Of a stretch of 64,000 nt of DNA, positions 31,901 to 41,155 are shown piece after piece. A program made the position numbers and the translations under genes. Position 1 is the first letter of the stretch. Each line of letters opens with the position of its first letter. The notes under the pieces are model-generated. The model saw nothing but the letters and a program-made list of their open reading frames with translations, was not told the DNA's origin and did not search any database. This DNA is from Undaria pinnatifida (Eukaryota > Sar > Phaeophyceae > Laminariales > Alariaceae): contig JABAKD010000005.1 in NCBI GenBank assembly GCA_012845835.1, positions 11,576,705-11,640,704 of the forward strand, given 5' to 3'.

Positions 31901-34900
31901 GTAATGGCATTCGAAAGTTTGAATGACGATGGCAGCGCGACACTGTGTTTCGCGCCTGGAACAACGTCAGCACGTACGTCTGCCCACGGTCAGACTATGC
32001 ACAGACAGGCGGTCTGCGAGGGTCCGGTCTATCTAGCATGATATAGCAGAAGCTGACCCCGTTCGCGCCTTTCAGTGGCCACGAAGACAATATGCAGCAT
32101 ATATGATCAGTCACCTTGCTTTCCCCGGATGCTTGGTTGAGTCAACACATACAACGAAACGCGCTCGACACGTCTCGTCAGGGCCAGCCTCAAGGGTCAG
32201 TCAGCGTGTGCTCGGATGCATCAAGTTGAAATCTAATGCAGCTCAAAATAGGATTTACTTCGGAAAAACAGCAACAAGGAATCCATTGATAGTCCATCGA
32301 ACTCTAGGCATTAACACAAATACTGCACGCGTGGATGTTTATGGGTGTGGTAACGTTTTCTACTCCTTATCGAACATTTAATCAAACGATTCGAAGTGCT
32401 GATCTGCCCTACTCGAAGAATGGGTGCCGACGATGAGCCCTTGTACTACCTGAAAATAGTTTCCTTGCCTATAATTGGTCACGAGGAATTTTTGCGTGGT
32501 GTTTTGCTATCGCGACGTCTCTAACACCAGGCGTGTATGCTTTACTTGTACATATACTAGCTCTGAAACGTGCATTACTCAATACATACGTCAAAACATA
32601 TTTTTGTTTGGTACATAGGCGCCGTGTACTCCCTGGAGGACGAACCAGTGGCATTGGCAGGGGACCTGTCGTTCGTCCATAATGATGCCGGGACCGCAGG
32701 AGGTGCTATGTCCATTGGGGACCCTAGTGAGCTTTCCGTGGTAGGGGCACTCTTCAGGTCGAACTCGGCTAACCTCGGCGGCGCTGTGTCCGTTACCGCC
32801 GTGCAAGAGGAACAGCGGACGTTCATGTCGTGTCGTTTCGAAGACAACACTGCGACTGCCGACGGGGGAGCGATGCAGTTTTTTGCCGGTGGAGGCGTTG
32901 ACTTCGTTTCGTCATCCACCTTCCGCAAAACCTTTGCTGGTGAGATCGTGGAAAGTTACCAAGAGGCATAGACGTTATGGTGTATTCGAGGCGTTGTGGT
33001 CAGGCTTCGATACCTGATTTGTTGAGTAGCAAATACTGTCGAGGGATACACATGTAGGTATCCATCCACTGAACGGACGTTTAGATATACAACGACAAGG
33101 TACTCTGAAGTAATGTTCGACGACGCTGACGACATGGATAGGGTGTTACCGTAGGGTGCTGCTGTTGCCGCATGATCAAGGAGGGCGACCTCCACTCTCG
33201 ATAACCATGGAGATTAACATCGCCTGTGAATGAAATGTGCCTAAGAAATATCGACTGCGTCAGAGTATTTGAACGTTGTTTAAATCAAGAAAAGTCACCG
33301 CCTCGTTTTCTCTCAGTGCGTACGTTGTATACGCTAAGCAGGCGTGTTGAAAAATACGCGTAACGGTCTATTCACATGTAAACGTGTACCCATGTCCCCC
33401 GCTCGTCGTTCTCCCGGCGGACTGTCAGCGAACACGGGAGGGGCCATTCATCACAGAGAGAGCATCGTGCTCGTCAACACCACGTTTCAGGAGAATATGG
33501 CCGGCGACGAAGGGGTTGCTATCTTTGGGTCGACAACAGCAACGCTAAACAACGTTTCCTTCGCGAATAACACGCTCCACTGCGCACATGGCCAGTATTT
33601 GTACGACGCAATTTTTGGCGCGGTGAGGATCAAGACTACGGAGGGGGGGGCGCCCACATTTTCGCTACCGGGTCGAAGCCACTCGCACGAGCGAGGCAAT
33701 ACCTCACGATCGAACACACGGCATGAGACTTGTTCGCCTCAGCGTATCTAACCATCCCGTTGGGGATTCACACCGAAACAACTATAAAACAGCACGAAAG
33801 AAAGCCTATGATGGCAAGGAACAGGGGGGTCACTCGCGCGAGTGACCCTGAGCCACTGCAATAAGAGGTCTCTTGTATAGGGACCCAACCCCCTGCCGTA
33901 ACATTGGTCTAAGTTTGGAACGAATATTGGCGACTTGTAGTCGAAAAGCCCCACGGCCGCTTACATCCGAAAAAGAGTAGTCTCTCTTGGAATCACGAGC
34001 GATGTGCTCTACCTGGTACGTTTGTATATTGTTGGTGCTGTGTCCTATTTCCCATGTGCAAGTCGTTGAAAGATTAGTCTGGACACGTGTTCACAGTGTA
34101 CCCAACACACAGCACGGTTGACAACCCAGATCCTCCCGTCCCCCCTATGTTCCACCTGTTTGGACGTTTTGCGGGATGTTTTTAACATGCTTGACCCTGC
34201 AGGCTCGTAGCAACACGTCAGCGCACAATATCGCAGGTATGTCACACAAACTTGACAAAACAAATCCGCCCTTCCTGTCGCCTCCTTGTGTCGGCCTCAG
34301 GATGGCACCGAAAATATTACTCGCTTTAATTTGGCTTGCACGCAGTGTCCGACTGGGGAAGGGAATAAAAACCCTGACGGCGTGGATGTCCAATACCAGA
34401 ATGCGATACCCACATGCGAAGCTATTCCGGAGGGAGGGAAACATGTGACAAGCGGGACAACCGTTCAAAGTCTCACCCTCGAACATGGTTATTTCCGCAC
34501 TTCTGACCGGAGTCGCATAATACGCGAATGCCACCGCCAAAGTTCGTGTGAGGGCGGGAGCGACGCCAACAGTTACTGCGCCAGTGGCTACGAGGGCCCC
34601 TGTAAGTGTGACTTTGTACGCAACACGCTTATGGGATAAATTCCAACCTAGGCCATTTCGAGACTACTTGAAATATCATGGCCAACAACAGGCCACCCGC
34701 AATGACATCGGATGTATTGTTTTCGAAACAGCAAGTGTGGTATAGCGTTGCCTAGTTACACGGTGGAAAGTCCAAGTTCGAGCACATCGTTATACCCTTT
34801 CCCGCTCCCGGTTATGTTTCGGTACCCGCCCCTCTGACGGCAGGTTGAGAAAATATCCTCTGAAGTGAAGTTATATATACAGTGCGCGTCGACCAGTTGC

Positions 34901-37434
34901 CAGCCCTTGGGTCACAGCGAACCGACCTGTCGCAGCCCCTCCGTCTGTGTCTATCGTTTACCGCGGCAGTCTGTGCTGTTTGCGCAAAAGATTTCGCTCC
35001 ATGGACGGGCTACCGCTGTGACCGTTGCTCAGCTTCCTACAGGGGGACAGCTGTGGGACTCGCCATAGCCATGCTCCTCGCTTTCGTCATAGTCGTTGCT
35101 GCGGTGTCGGCGAATTTAATGAGGTTGATCGACAGCGAGAACGAGAACAATACGGAGATTGCGCGTAGTTCCTTGGAGAACCGATGCATTCGTTTGGAGA
35201 ACATCGTCGTCAAGATCTTCCCGCTCACGGCCGTCAAAATTGTGGTGGTTGTGTGGCAAATTATTTCCCAGGTAAACATGCGCTGGGTGTTGTGGCTGCC
35301 AAACAATCAGAACATTCGTCTCTGAAGGCACAAAAGACAAGATCATGGTGACCTACCGCTAGCGTTAGTAAGTGAAGAGCGAAATCTCGAAAAACCAAGC
35401 TCTGCATTAGGCGATAGGGTTCGAACCAGTTGTCGCAGAGTTAGTGGTACTATTCTTGAATGTGATCTATCTAATAAACCCTGCGTGGTGACGTCTTATA
35501 AGTGAAATAGAAGACATGCCAGAAAGTTTGATAGCAAAGGTCTTGAGGTCGCGTCGGAAACGTATCGAACCGGGTGTTGAAGGATAACTGTGACTTAACG
35601 TTAACATATCTGATATGGAGTGCACTGTAAGGTCCGTCGAGTACAATTTTTCTGGCTGTTAAATGCTTCCGAGGAAAAGAAAAAGAAAATGGATATGTGT
35701 GTGGATAAAAATCAGGTAAACTAGAAAAATTGTGCATGTTGCCGAACAGCAACATTTGAAACGTCTTCTTTTCCAGGGCAGCGAGAATTGACCGTGTTCA
35801 AGATGTTGCGAGCTGAGTATTTAGGGCTCGATCAATGCGCGAAATAAAAGAGCCGCGTCCCATGCTGAAATTATAAGTACACCCTTTACAGTATATGGAA
35901 CATGCTTTGGTTCTGGCGCAACATACAAGCGCTGATACGGGTTGTGGCCTAGAGCACTGCTGTGGTGCGGCGTGCTCCTCATCGTCTTGCTGCTGACATG
36001 CTCTGATTTAGCACACCGGTACAAATATTTTGTAGATTTCTTGTTGTATGACCTCACGAAGGAATATATGTTCGACGTGTGTCGGAACTCGTATTGAGGT
36101 GCCGGTGGTAGCGCACGATCGACGCGAAAACGAGCAGCATATCTTGGGAATGTTTAGGGATATGGTAAACTCTTAGCATAATCGCACACGCCCCATGACA
36201 AATAAAGAACACGATTGGAGCCAATAACCAAAGGCATGAAAACACCAAAATTTGGTAAACCCTAAGCATACCCGCACAGGCCCCATGAAAACACGCTTAA
36301 ACGATTTGAGCCAACAGCTAAATATATGTAAACACCAAGATCCAAGAACGTTTGGCGAATGGCGCTCATACTCACGCTAACTTCCTGTTCCTGCCGGCCC
36401 CCGCATTCGTCACACCTTACCTACGCCAGTTTGCATCTATCGCGGGAGAGGTCTACCCTGAGGAGTATGCGACATTTATCTCCAATCTAAGCTTCATAAA
36501 CTTCGACATTGGGTTATTATTATCAAGCTCTTGCCTGGTGAGGACCAATTTCTACGACAAGCTCCTCATGAGTACAATATCACCGATTGTGATACTGACG
36601 GTCCTGGCCGCTACATACTCCGTAGCGAAGAAACGAAACCTGAGGTCGGAGGTCGCAATGCGCGAAGTTCAGTACAAACACGTGTCCGCGGCATTGTTTC
36701 TCGCGTTTCTGGTATACTCCTCTGTCTCCCTCACCATATTCCAGACGTTTGTCTGCCACGACCTGGACGATGACTGGTCCTACCTTCGGGCGGACTATAG
36801 CCTGAGATGCAAGACGGGCACGTATGCTAAGTACAGGGCGTACGCGATCGCCATGGTGTTTGTGTACCCTATCGGCGTACCGGCTATCCTTGCCTGGTGG
36901 CTGCTTCGAAACCGAACGGACCTGAAAAAGGCGACTAGGACGACGATGGAGCATCTGCAGCCATTCAGTGGTATTTGGGGCCCGTACAAGACATCGAGAT
37001 ATTTCTACGAGGTGGTGGAGTGCGGTCGTCGCATAGCTCTTACCGCAACGGCCTCGTTCGTGCCTCCTGACAGTGTGGCACAGATCGCCGTGGTGTTGCT
37101 AGTCGCGGCGATACTGCTCTTTGTCTCGGAGTCGCTGTCTCCCTTCAGGTCCAAAGTAGACATGGGTCTGTATCGTTGGGGAAACGGTATTATCTTATCC
37201 AGCATGTACGTCGCGCTCTTGCTGAAGGTTGATACGTCTGGCGAAGACAATAATACGCTATCGGCGTTTGGGAAGGTCCTTATTGCCGCGAATGTGTTCC
37301 TCGTGGCCACGGTGTTGATTCAATCGATGTTTTTGGTAGTCGAGTGGCGGAAGGTAACCAGGATGGCAAGATTGGTCCACCAACAGCATATGACAGCATT
37401 GGACGGCCAACAAAACTTCGGTCAAATGCCGTGA
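19575..37434 (+). CDS. POMP-like beta-helix / multi-pass membrane protein gene (seven exons, 5' end missing)
   Basis: The spliced model is 19575-19658, 20829-20909, 32619-32939, 33429-33622, 34301-34601, 34970-35271 and 36430-37434. All junctions have GT..AG ends and compatible phases. The product begins inside an extracellular array of GGA[ILVM] repeats (GG..F.NN.A), continues with a Cys-rich module (LACTQCPTGEG, then GYFRTSD and YCASGYEGPFCAVC across a splice), one membrane segment, and a last exon with about seven more membrane segments. I know this architecture from brown algal and other stramenopile surface proteins annotated as POMP-like or TRP-like. The ligand or transport role is unknown. 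The start codon and any signal peptide lie upstream of the recognised exons. The 11.7-kb intron 2 is full of satellites and MITEs. Expression is not shown, so a pseudogene is possible. Confidence 0.8.
20336..20490. mobile_element. MITE family X, partial copy
   Basis: This matches the right half of the element at 33630-33912 (ATTCRYAYCGAA, then GGTCACTCGGGCGAGTGACT, CCACTGCAA, CCCCCTCTGCCG). The left inverted repeat is missing. It lies in intron 1 of the POMP-like gene. Confidence 0.65.
20829..20909 (+). CDS. POMP-like gene, exon b (81 bp)
   Basis: Acceptor CTCTTCAG and donor GTGAGT flank an 81-bp phase 1-1 exon. Spliced to exon a it reads TVGGALHSGSCELRIDG, then NITFANNSAVEFGG, the next beta-helix repeat. 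The following intron runs 11.7 kb to 32618. Confidence 0.75.
20910..21734. other. start of intron 2, no gene
   Basis: Unassigned sequence with a short direct repeat (GCTGCGAAAGCAACTGAGTT at about 21411 and 21443) and an A-rich run at 21541-21565. Confidence 0.4.
21735..22375. repeat. dispersed GGAAGCTTCC-type satellite, block 1
   Basis: Words GAAGCTTCCATGGAAGCGG, GGAAGCTTCCACGG, GGAAGCCTC, GGAAACTT and TGGAAG recur at irregular 12-50-bp spacing on both strands. Many are palindromic around AAGCTT or CCATGG. There is no fixed unit, so it looks like an old or recombining satellite. Confidence 0.75.
22380..22845. repeat. 41-bp minisatellite, GGTACCGGTA type, block 1
   Basis: Units GTCCGGTACCGGTATTGATG followed by TCGTACCAAAGTTACCGAAG recur with starts near 22678, 22719, 22761 and 22802 (41-42 bp apart), with looser copies from about 22440. 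The core GGTACCGGTA contains a KpnI-type palindrome. The 41-bp period is not a multiple of three, so open frames across it are incidental. Confidence 0.85.
22876..22972. repeat. (ATGT)n microsatellite
   Basis: An almost uninterrupted run of about 14 ATGT units, a short interruption (GTATATATGTATC), then five more units. Peptide frames such as repeated IHTY on - are products of the repeat. Confidence 0.95.
23440..23850. repeat. GGTACCGGTA-type minisatellite, block 2
   Basis: The same elements as block 1 (TTGCCAAAGTGCCTGGTACC, ACTTACCGAAGTGTCCGG, GGTACCGGTATTAACGTCG) return after a ~600-bp gap containing the microsatellite. Units are more variable, 38-60 bp. Confidence 0.75.
23925..24540. repeat. 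GGAAGCTTCC-type satellite, block 2
   Basis: Words AAGCTTCCATGGAAGTGG, GTCTCCATGGAAGC, GTTTCCATGG, AAGCTTCCAT and GGAAGCTTCCGCGG recur at irregular spacing up to the edge of the MITE at 24540. A short extension is seen at 24785-24840. Confidence 0.7.
24540..24777 (-). mobile_element. MITE family Y, copy 1
   Basis: Read on -, it starts TTCTACGATAGCCCCCCCC at 24777 and ends GGTGGCTACGGTAGGG near 24540. It aligns over its whole length with 53868-54087, sharing CRTGGCTRCTCGACA, CAGGAGATAC and GGTTT..AAACC. No transposase. It lies between two satellite blocks in intron 2 of the POMP-like gene. Confidence 0.7.
24778..26683. other. intron 2 interior, no gene recognised
   Basis: There is a T-run at 24891-24909, and CTGGGTTTCGAACCAGACTT at about 24963 resembles a tRNA T-arm but has no partner arms. 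The remainder shows no recognisable coding or repeat structure. Confidence 0.4.
26684..26930. mobile_element. MITE family M1, copy a
   Basis: The left end GACGCACGCTACGATACAGG and the right end (reverse complement GACGCGTGCTACGATAGAGG) form ~24-bp inverted repeats. The interior contains TTTTCTGAATGACCGGG, ATCGTCGGAAATAG, a T-run, CACCTAGGCCATGGG and AGGTCTTGAGCTCCCAAATT. Other copies are at 37921-38175, 53185-53418 and 59011-59180 (partial). Confidence 0.85.
27412..27775. repeat. 144-bp tandem duplication with flanks
   Basis: The segment from ATTGCTGCGTATCTACAGTA to TTGAAACCTACCCCGCTT occurs twice, starting at about 27478 and 27622, almost identical over 144 bp. The 5' flank (GATTTGGGATTTTCTGTATG) and 3' flank (AGAGCTAACGAACA) recur with a diverged single unit at 30490-30725, so this is a dispersed repeat that duplicated locally. 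Confidence 0.88.
28255..28330 (+). ncRNA. tRNA-derived fragment (SINE-like)
   Basis: CTCTATAACCAACAAA followed by GTCGTGGGTTCGAATC (T-arm / box B type) and CCGACTTC matches the tRNA-like sequence on - at 47242-47314. The D-arm and acceptor stem are lost, so it is not a functional tRNA. Confidence 0.45.
28331..30489. other. intron 2 interior, no gene recognised
   Basis: Open frames here (for example 28545-29057 on -) show no recognisable domain. The only structure noted is the 46-bp repeat at 29105-29215 and a CAG-rich run near 28915-28935. Confidence 0.4.
29105..29215. repeat. three-copy tandem repeat, ~46 bp
   Basis: GGTGGAGACCCGTAAATAG, GGTGGAGACCAGTAAAGAA and GGTGGAGACCCGCAGG recur, each preceded by CGGTGAG or GGTAACG and separated by TAGGCRATRMA. 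Confidence 0.8.
30490..30725. repeat. diverged copy of the 27.4-kb dispersed repeat
   Basis: GATTTGAGATTTTCAGTATG, TGGCTGGCGTTCGTGATGG, TAGACTGCTGT, CTGTGTTTGGGAGACG and GAGCTAACGAACA are in the same order as at 27412-27775, with only one internal unit. Confidence 0.75.
30815..31785. repeat. degenerate tandem repeat, ~175-225-bp units, five copies
   Basis: The anchor CACACCGTGCGGGGTAGTGT recurs in variants near 30833, 31057, 31230, 31449 and 31621. Each is followed by a CGGTTTTYGKCCTCGG or CCCCGGGTTG-like word, a GGGATGGGAYCCTATC-like word, and CAGCCAATCAG before the next anchor. It fills the 3' part of intron 2. Confidence 0.75.
31786..32618. other. end of intron 2, no gene recognised
   Basis: Nothing recognisable before the acceptor GTACATAG at 32611-32618. 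Confidence 0.4.
32619..32939 (+). CDS. POMP-like gene, exon c (321 bp)
   Basis: Acceptor TACATAG, donor GTGAGA, phase 1 at both ends. It encodes about three beta-helix repeats: GAVYSLEDEPVALAGDLSFV, HNDAGTAGGAMSI, FRSNSANLGGAVSV and FEDNTATADGGAMQF. The regular GGA[VM] and N.A..GG signature is the strongest evidence for the gene. Confidence 0.88.
33429..33622 (+). CDS. POMP-like gene, exon d (194 bp)
   Basis: Acceptor GACTGTCAG completes the codon left by exon c, giving TFAANTGGAIHHRESIVLVN, then TTFQENMAGDEGVAIF and VSFANNT. The donor GTGAGG leaves phase 0. These are the last recognised beta-helix repeats. A family X MITE begins about eight bases into the following intron. Confidence 0.82.
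33630..33912. mobile_element. MITE family X, copy 2
   Basis: The left end GATCAAGACTACGGAGGGGG and right end (reverse complement AGACCAATGTTACGGCAGGG) are diverged inverted repeats. The interior shares GAAGCCACTCGCACGAGC, GGTCACTCGCGCGAGTGACC and AGCCACTGCAATAA with copy 1. It lies within the intron directly after exon d, close to the splice donor. Confidence 0.75.
34301..34601 (+). CDS. POMP-like gene, exon e (Cys-rich module, 301 bp)
   Basis: Acceptor GGCCTCAG and donor GTAAGT, starting in phase 0 and ending in phase 1. It encodes FNLACTQCPTGEGNKNPDG, a C-x2-C module, then LTLEHGYFRTSDRSRIIREC, CEGGSDANSYCASGYEGP. The tail YCA.GY.GP.C..C is typical of the Cys-rich segment before the membrane domain in this class. 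A small additional exon between 33623 and 34300 cannot be excluded. Confidence 0.82.
34970..35271 (+). CDS. POMP-like gene, exon f (302 bp)
   Basis: Acceptor CGCGGCAG completes the split codon to give GPFCAVCAKDFAPW, then GYRCDRC. The first membrane segment VGLAIAMLLAFVIVVAAVSA follows, then a charged loop (LIDSENENNTEIARSS) and a second hydrophobic stretch AVKIVVVVWQIISQ. The donor GTAAAC leaves phase 0. The intron to 36429 contains an 88-bp tandem repeat. Confidence 0.85.
36160..36345. repeat. two-copy tandem repeat, ~90 bp
   Basis: TGGTAAACYCTWAGCATA, CGCACAGGCCCCATGA, AACACG, TTGAGCCAA and AAACACCAA occur in order twice, just before the last exon. Confidence 0.8.
36430..37434 (+). CDS. 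POMP-like gene, last exon (multi-pass membrane domain)
   Basis: Acceptor CTACGCCAG opens FASIAGEVYPEEYATFISNL in phase 0. About seven membrane segments follow, among them MSTISPIVILTVLAATYSV, VSAALFLAFLVYSSVSLTIF, YAIAMVFVYPIGVPAILAWW, AQIAVVLLVAAILLFV and LIAANVFLVATVLIQSMFLV. The cytosolic-looking motif PYKTSRYFYEVVECGRRIAL sits before the middle pair. The frame stays open to a TGA at 37432-37434. The frame upstream to 36352 is open only by chance, since the splice site and family similarity favour 36430. Confidence 0.88.
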   Translation, partial: FASIAGEVYPEEYATFISNLSFINFDIGLLLSSSCLVRTNFYDKLLMSTISPIVILTVLAATYSVAKKRNLRSEVAMREVQYKHVSAALFLAFLVYSSVSLTIFQTFVCHDLDDDWSYLRADYSLRCKTGTYAKYRAYAIAMVFVYPIGVPAILAWWLLRNRTDLKKATRTTMEHLQPFSGIWGPYKTSRYFYEVVECGRRIALTATASFVPPDSVAQIAVVLLVAAILLFVSESLSPFRSKVDMGLYRWGNGIILSSMYVALLLKVDTSGEDNNTLSAFGKVLIAANVFLVATVLIQSMFLVVEWRKVTRMARLVHQQHMTALDGQQNFGQMP

Positions 37435-37920
37435 GCACGGTTGAACAAGTTTGTTTGTGCGGCGTCGAAATTTTCGTCTGTGCCGCTTGGAACGTTCATT
37501 TTGTACTCTTGATCGTACGCTAGATACCATACGGAAATGACAACGGATAACAGTTGACTAGAGTAGGCGTTTCCAATAACGGTTAGCTACATGATAGTGG
37601 GATGTTGGAACCAGATTCGGTACAAATAGCCGCCTACATTCCTGACGAGCGCACTCCACGTTGTGCCTCAAAAGGGTCGAGACTACTATAATGTGTCGAC
37701 CATGCACATATTTCTACCTACTGGCGACCCACCACCCCACACCTGCTCTTGCAAGGATAACGCCCTTTACGCCTCATGAGGGTCGAGAAACACGATTACT
37801 GGCGAAGTGCTGCGATCCGATTTATAAGCCAGAGTGTTGCACCTAATCGGCTATCACCGTGAAAGGGAGAAGCTTAATTCTCATATTTGAACCATGCCGG
37901 AGGGCGTGGTAAACATGTTA
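37435..37920. other. 3' flank of the POMP-like gene
   Basis: No gene recognised. No canonical AATAAA signal was noted; TGAACAAGTTTGTTTGTGC follows the stop closely. Confidence 0.35.
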
Positions 37921-38175
37921 GACGCGTGCGACGATAGAGTTAGCACTTTTCGCTCGAAATAATTTCTAAATGACGGGGCTCCTTAACCTAAAACCGTTGA
38001 ACATACGACATTTGTTTGGGCGTGGTTCTTGTTGTGTACCTAGGCCATGGCATTTTGTCTCCAGTAGCAGTTTTGATTTTTCTTCAAATTAGATTTTGGG
38101 AGAGGTCTTGAGCTCCCAAATTGAGGAACCTCAGAAAAAAAAAAACGATGCACCTCTATTATCGTAGCACGCGTC
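37921..38175. mobile_element. MITE family M1, copy b
   Basis: It begins GACGCGTGCGACGATAGAG and ends ATCGTAGCACGCGTC, giving inverted repeats with GACGCGTGC at both tips. The interior matches copy a (AAATGACGGGGCTCCTTAAC, CCTAGGCCATGGC, GGGAGAGGTCTTGAGCTCCC). Confidence 0.85.
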
Positions 38176-39794
38176 GGGCTGTGGGGGCGTGCAAGCGAGA
38201 GCCGAAGTATCTCAACGGGCGGTAGTGGAGGAGCTGGCAGAGCTGCTCGCAAGATGAGGAGACCTCTAAAGAGAAGTCGAGCATGGTTCCTATTCTGGTT
38301 TTTGGACCTTTGACCACATTACTGGATGATTGGGTATGTTATATAAAGTTGAAAGTCGAACCGAGGGAAGCGGACTCATCGTTATGGGAGTACTCGCTGG
38401 TCTCGAAACGACAAGAGCAATTGTGAGAAGTATCGCAGCCTGTTGCTCAGTTGCCAGTTATAGGTGCAACCATGGCCAAGTACGCCAACTCTGGTAACCC
38501 CACTGCTTGAGACGGGAAGCGACAGCACTGGACAGCAGCCGCAGCAACAGCGGTAGGAACGGTAGTAACAGCAGAAGCGGTAACAGCACCTCAAGGCAGA
38601 GGAAACGGAGAGGATGGTGAATGATGTAGAAAAAAGCGAGGTTGCCGAGGAGGTGGTGTGGAGTGGGGCGGTGTAGATGAGAGAGAACGAAGCGCAGGTG
38701 GAGTTTTTGCCGCCGCTGCTGCCACCGCAATAGCAGCAGCAGCTACAGGCGAAGGTGGCACCACTTCATGCTTAGCCACCTTCTCCCCTTGTCGAAATGG
38801 AGAACGAGGAAGGCGACAATGGAAAGGGGACCTGGGGGGAGAAGAGATAACTCGGCGGTTCGCTTGTTAAGCTGAACTATGGGTCGCGTCCATCGTGCTA
38901 GGTAGGCACGTGGGTTTCTGGGCCCAGTGCCATCCGGGTACTGCAGGAGGTGTGTGGGAGTAGGAAGACGCAGGCCGGCGCTGGTGCTAAGTTGGATGGG
39001 CCTTTCCTTCTTTTTGGCCTGACTAGGCAGCAGGTTATGGGGTATTCTATTTCGTTTTGGGCCATGTTTTTCGTCACTTTGTCTCCATTCTAGAGTACCA
39101 GGTAGTACGTAATGTTCAATGGTGATGTATTACAACAGTGCTACATGCTGCCGCCACAGAACTGACGACGTGCTGCTTTCAAAAGCATTGCTGTTGTCAT
39201 GATTGATGGCTGCACCTGTGTCTGCTTATCCGGTTTCCAGCTTGTTCTCGGCCCCAAGCAGCAACGATTTGAAGTCACTTGCAGGCATGAGTAGGTTTTA
39301 GGTGTTGGATTGTATCAGAGGGCAGAGTAGGTAGGGCAGAAGGATCGGCAGGTTGAATCATTGTGCTTGTCCTCCTGAACCCACACCTCCCGCGTCTGAC
39401 ATTGGTGCCCGTGGTGTATTGGCTCTGCTCTTCAATCAGTCACAACCACGATATATTGTTGGAGTACTTGCTTCATGCTGCGCGAATAGGTCACCGAGCG
39501 TTGGCTTCCAGGAATGTTTGCACGTCTGATACGTTACCAATAATGATTGTAAGGGACTTCTGAGTCTGGACGTACCGTCTCGCAGCTGAAGGTTAACGGT
39601 CTTAGCCCTGTCCAGTACGACGTACTTCCAGGATAGCAATTTGTCGACCTCACGGGGGCTCCACTATAGTTGAGTAATTTTCACCTTGGCACCCACAACG
39701 AAAAACCAGAAGCGACTTTGGAAATATAGACTACAGTATAAACAATGTATTATAAGGCCATACCGATAATGGAGTGGAAAACGTGTTTGTGTTC
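38176..39794. other. no gene recognised; CAG/GCN low complexity
   Basis: Low-complexity CAGCAGC and GCAGCAACAGC runs at 38520-38590 and 38700-38760 give poly-Ala or poly-Ser-like frames without domains. The remainder up to the copia target duplication has no recognised feature. Confidence 0.4.
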
Positions 39795-39799
39795 TTGAC
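39795..39799. repeat. target site duplication of copia copy 2 (left)
   Basis: TTGAC directly abuts the left LTR and recurs exactly at 46725-46729 after the right LTR. Five bases is the normal copia duplication length. Confidence 0.88.
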
Positions 39800-40279
39800 T
39801 ATTATGGATATTGTGGTATACCCCAGCACGGTGGCAGAGAGGCTGTGTCCCCGACGCTAGTCGGGTTGGTGACACTGTGCAGTGGATAGCCTGGAAGACT
39901 CGAGTGCTTCCGTGTTGAGGAGAAGATATCAAGATGTTGCAAGCACTGGCGCTTATGTGGCCAACACACACAGATAAACCGCAGACTATGCAGGAGTCCA
40001 GAAGTTGGCTGGTTACTGGAGATGACCAGGATGGCTACGATGCTAGACAATCCGGGAGGATCCACACGAGAGAGTGGGCTACCTGGATATCAAGGCCACA
40101 CGAGAGAGTGAGCTACTCGTCAAGGCAACAGAGAATCCTACAGAAGTAATTCCTCCGCATATTCACACGCACGTTACATACCAACCGATACATGACAGAT
40201 CTACGATGATCTACGACGTTCAAGTGCAGTGCTACTGAACATTGACTCATACTGGCTATGTCCTAACATTTCCATAACA
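39800..40279 (-). repeat. 3' LTR of copia copy 2
   Basis: On - it begins TGTTATGGAAATG at 40279 and ends ATCCATAATA at 39800. The polypurine tract CATTGAGGAAGGG precedes it (40292-40280). About 95% identical by eye to 46243-46724. Confidence 0.93.
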
Positions 40280-40386
40280 CCCTTCCTCAATGAAAGTTGC
40301 TCTGAATTGTACCAAAACTAATGATGATGAATTTATGCAAACAAATGCGTGTCATGCGTGTTTCAACCAAGTGATGATATTAATTG

Positions 40387-41112
40387 TTACCTACACCACC
40401 AACTACAACCTTCAATCCTACGAAATAAATCAAAAGTGTAAGCTAATTCCAAACAGACAGAGTCAAACAAACAAAACATTCGTGTTCCTTTAAATTTGAC
40501 GGTGGTGAACTTGTTGATGAGGTCCATAAGGTTCTTGAACCTGTGCTTGTTAAAGTGCTTTGTACCGATGTCGGCGAGGTTGTCCTCCGTCGGGACGTAA
40601 TGCATGGAGATCCTCCCTTTCGTTACCAGTTCTCGGATAAAGAAGGAGCGCAATGCGATGTGCTTGGTCCTCGAGCTGAAGGACCGGTTCGCCAATGCAT
40701 GTAGGGTAGCCGTGTTGTCGCAGTAGACAGGCATTTGTTCACACTCCTTCCCGAATCCAAGCTCCGTCAGCATGTTTGAGCAAAACACTGCTTCCTTCAT
40801 CGCCAGGGCGGACGCGACCAGCTCCACTTCCATGGTGGACATCGCAATCAGACCTTGCAGCCCCGACTTGAAGCTCATCGGAGCGTTTGCCAGCATCGTC
40901 ACGTAGCGTGAGGTTGACTTCCCGTTGTCAGGGTTGTTTGCCCAGTTCGAGTCCGAGAAGGTCGCGAGCTTAAAACCACCTTTCTTGTAGGTGATGCTGA
41001 AGTTGGTCGTTCCTGCTAGATAGCGAAGAGTATGTTTTGCCGCCACCATGTGCACCTTGCTGGGTTTCGCCATCGGGGCGAGCCAGTTGGCCTGTCGCGT
41101 ACAAGATGTCAT
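40387..41112 (-). pseudogene. copia RNase H (copy 2)
   Basis: Contains RYLAGTTNFS, FSDSNWANNPDN, MEVELVASALAM (the catalytic Glu context is changed from MEAELVA in copy 1), VYCDNTATLHALA and HYVPTEDNLADIGTKHF. Relative to copy 1 it carries an extra C near 41085 that shifts it out of frame with the reverse transcriptase. The frame runs past the usual end into sequence before the polypurine tract. Confidence 0.88.
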
Positions 41113-41155
41113 ACCTCAGCACTTGTGCAATGTACACGAGCGATCCGACAATCCT

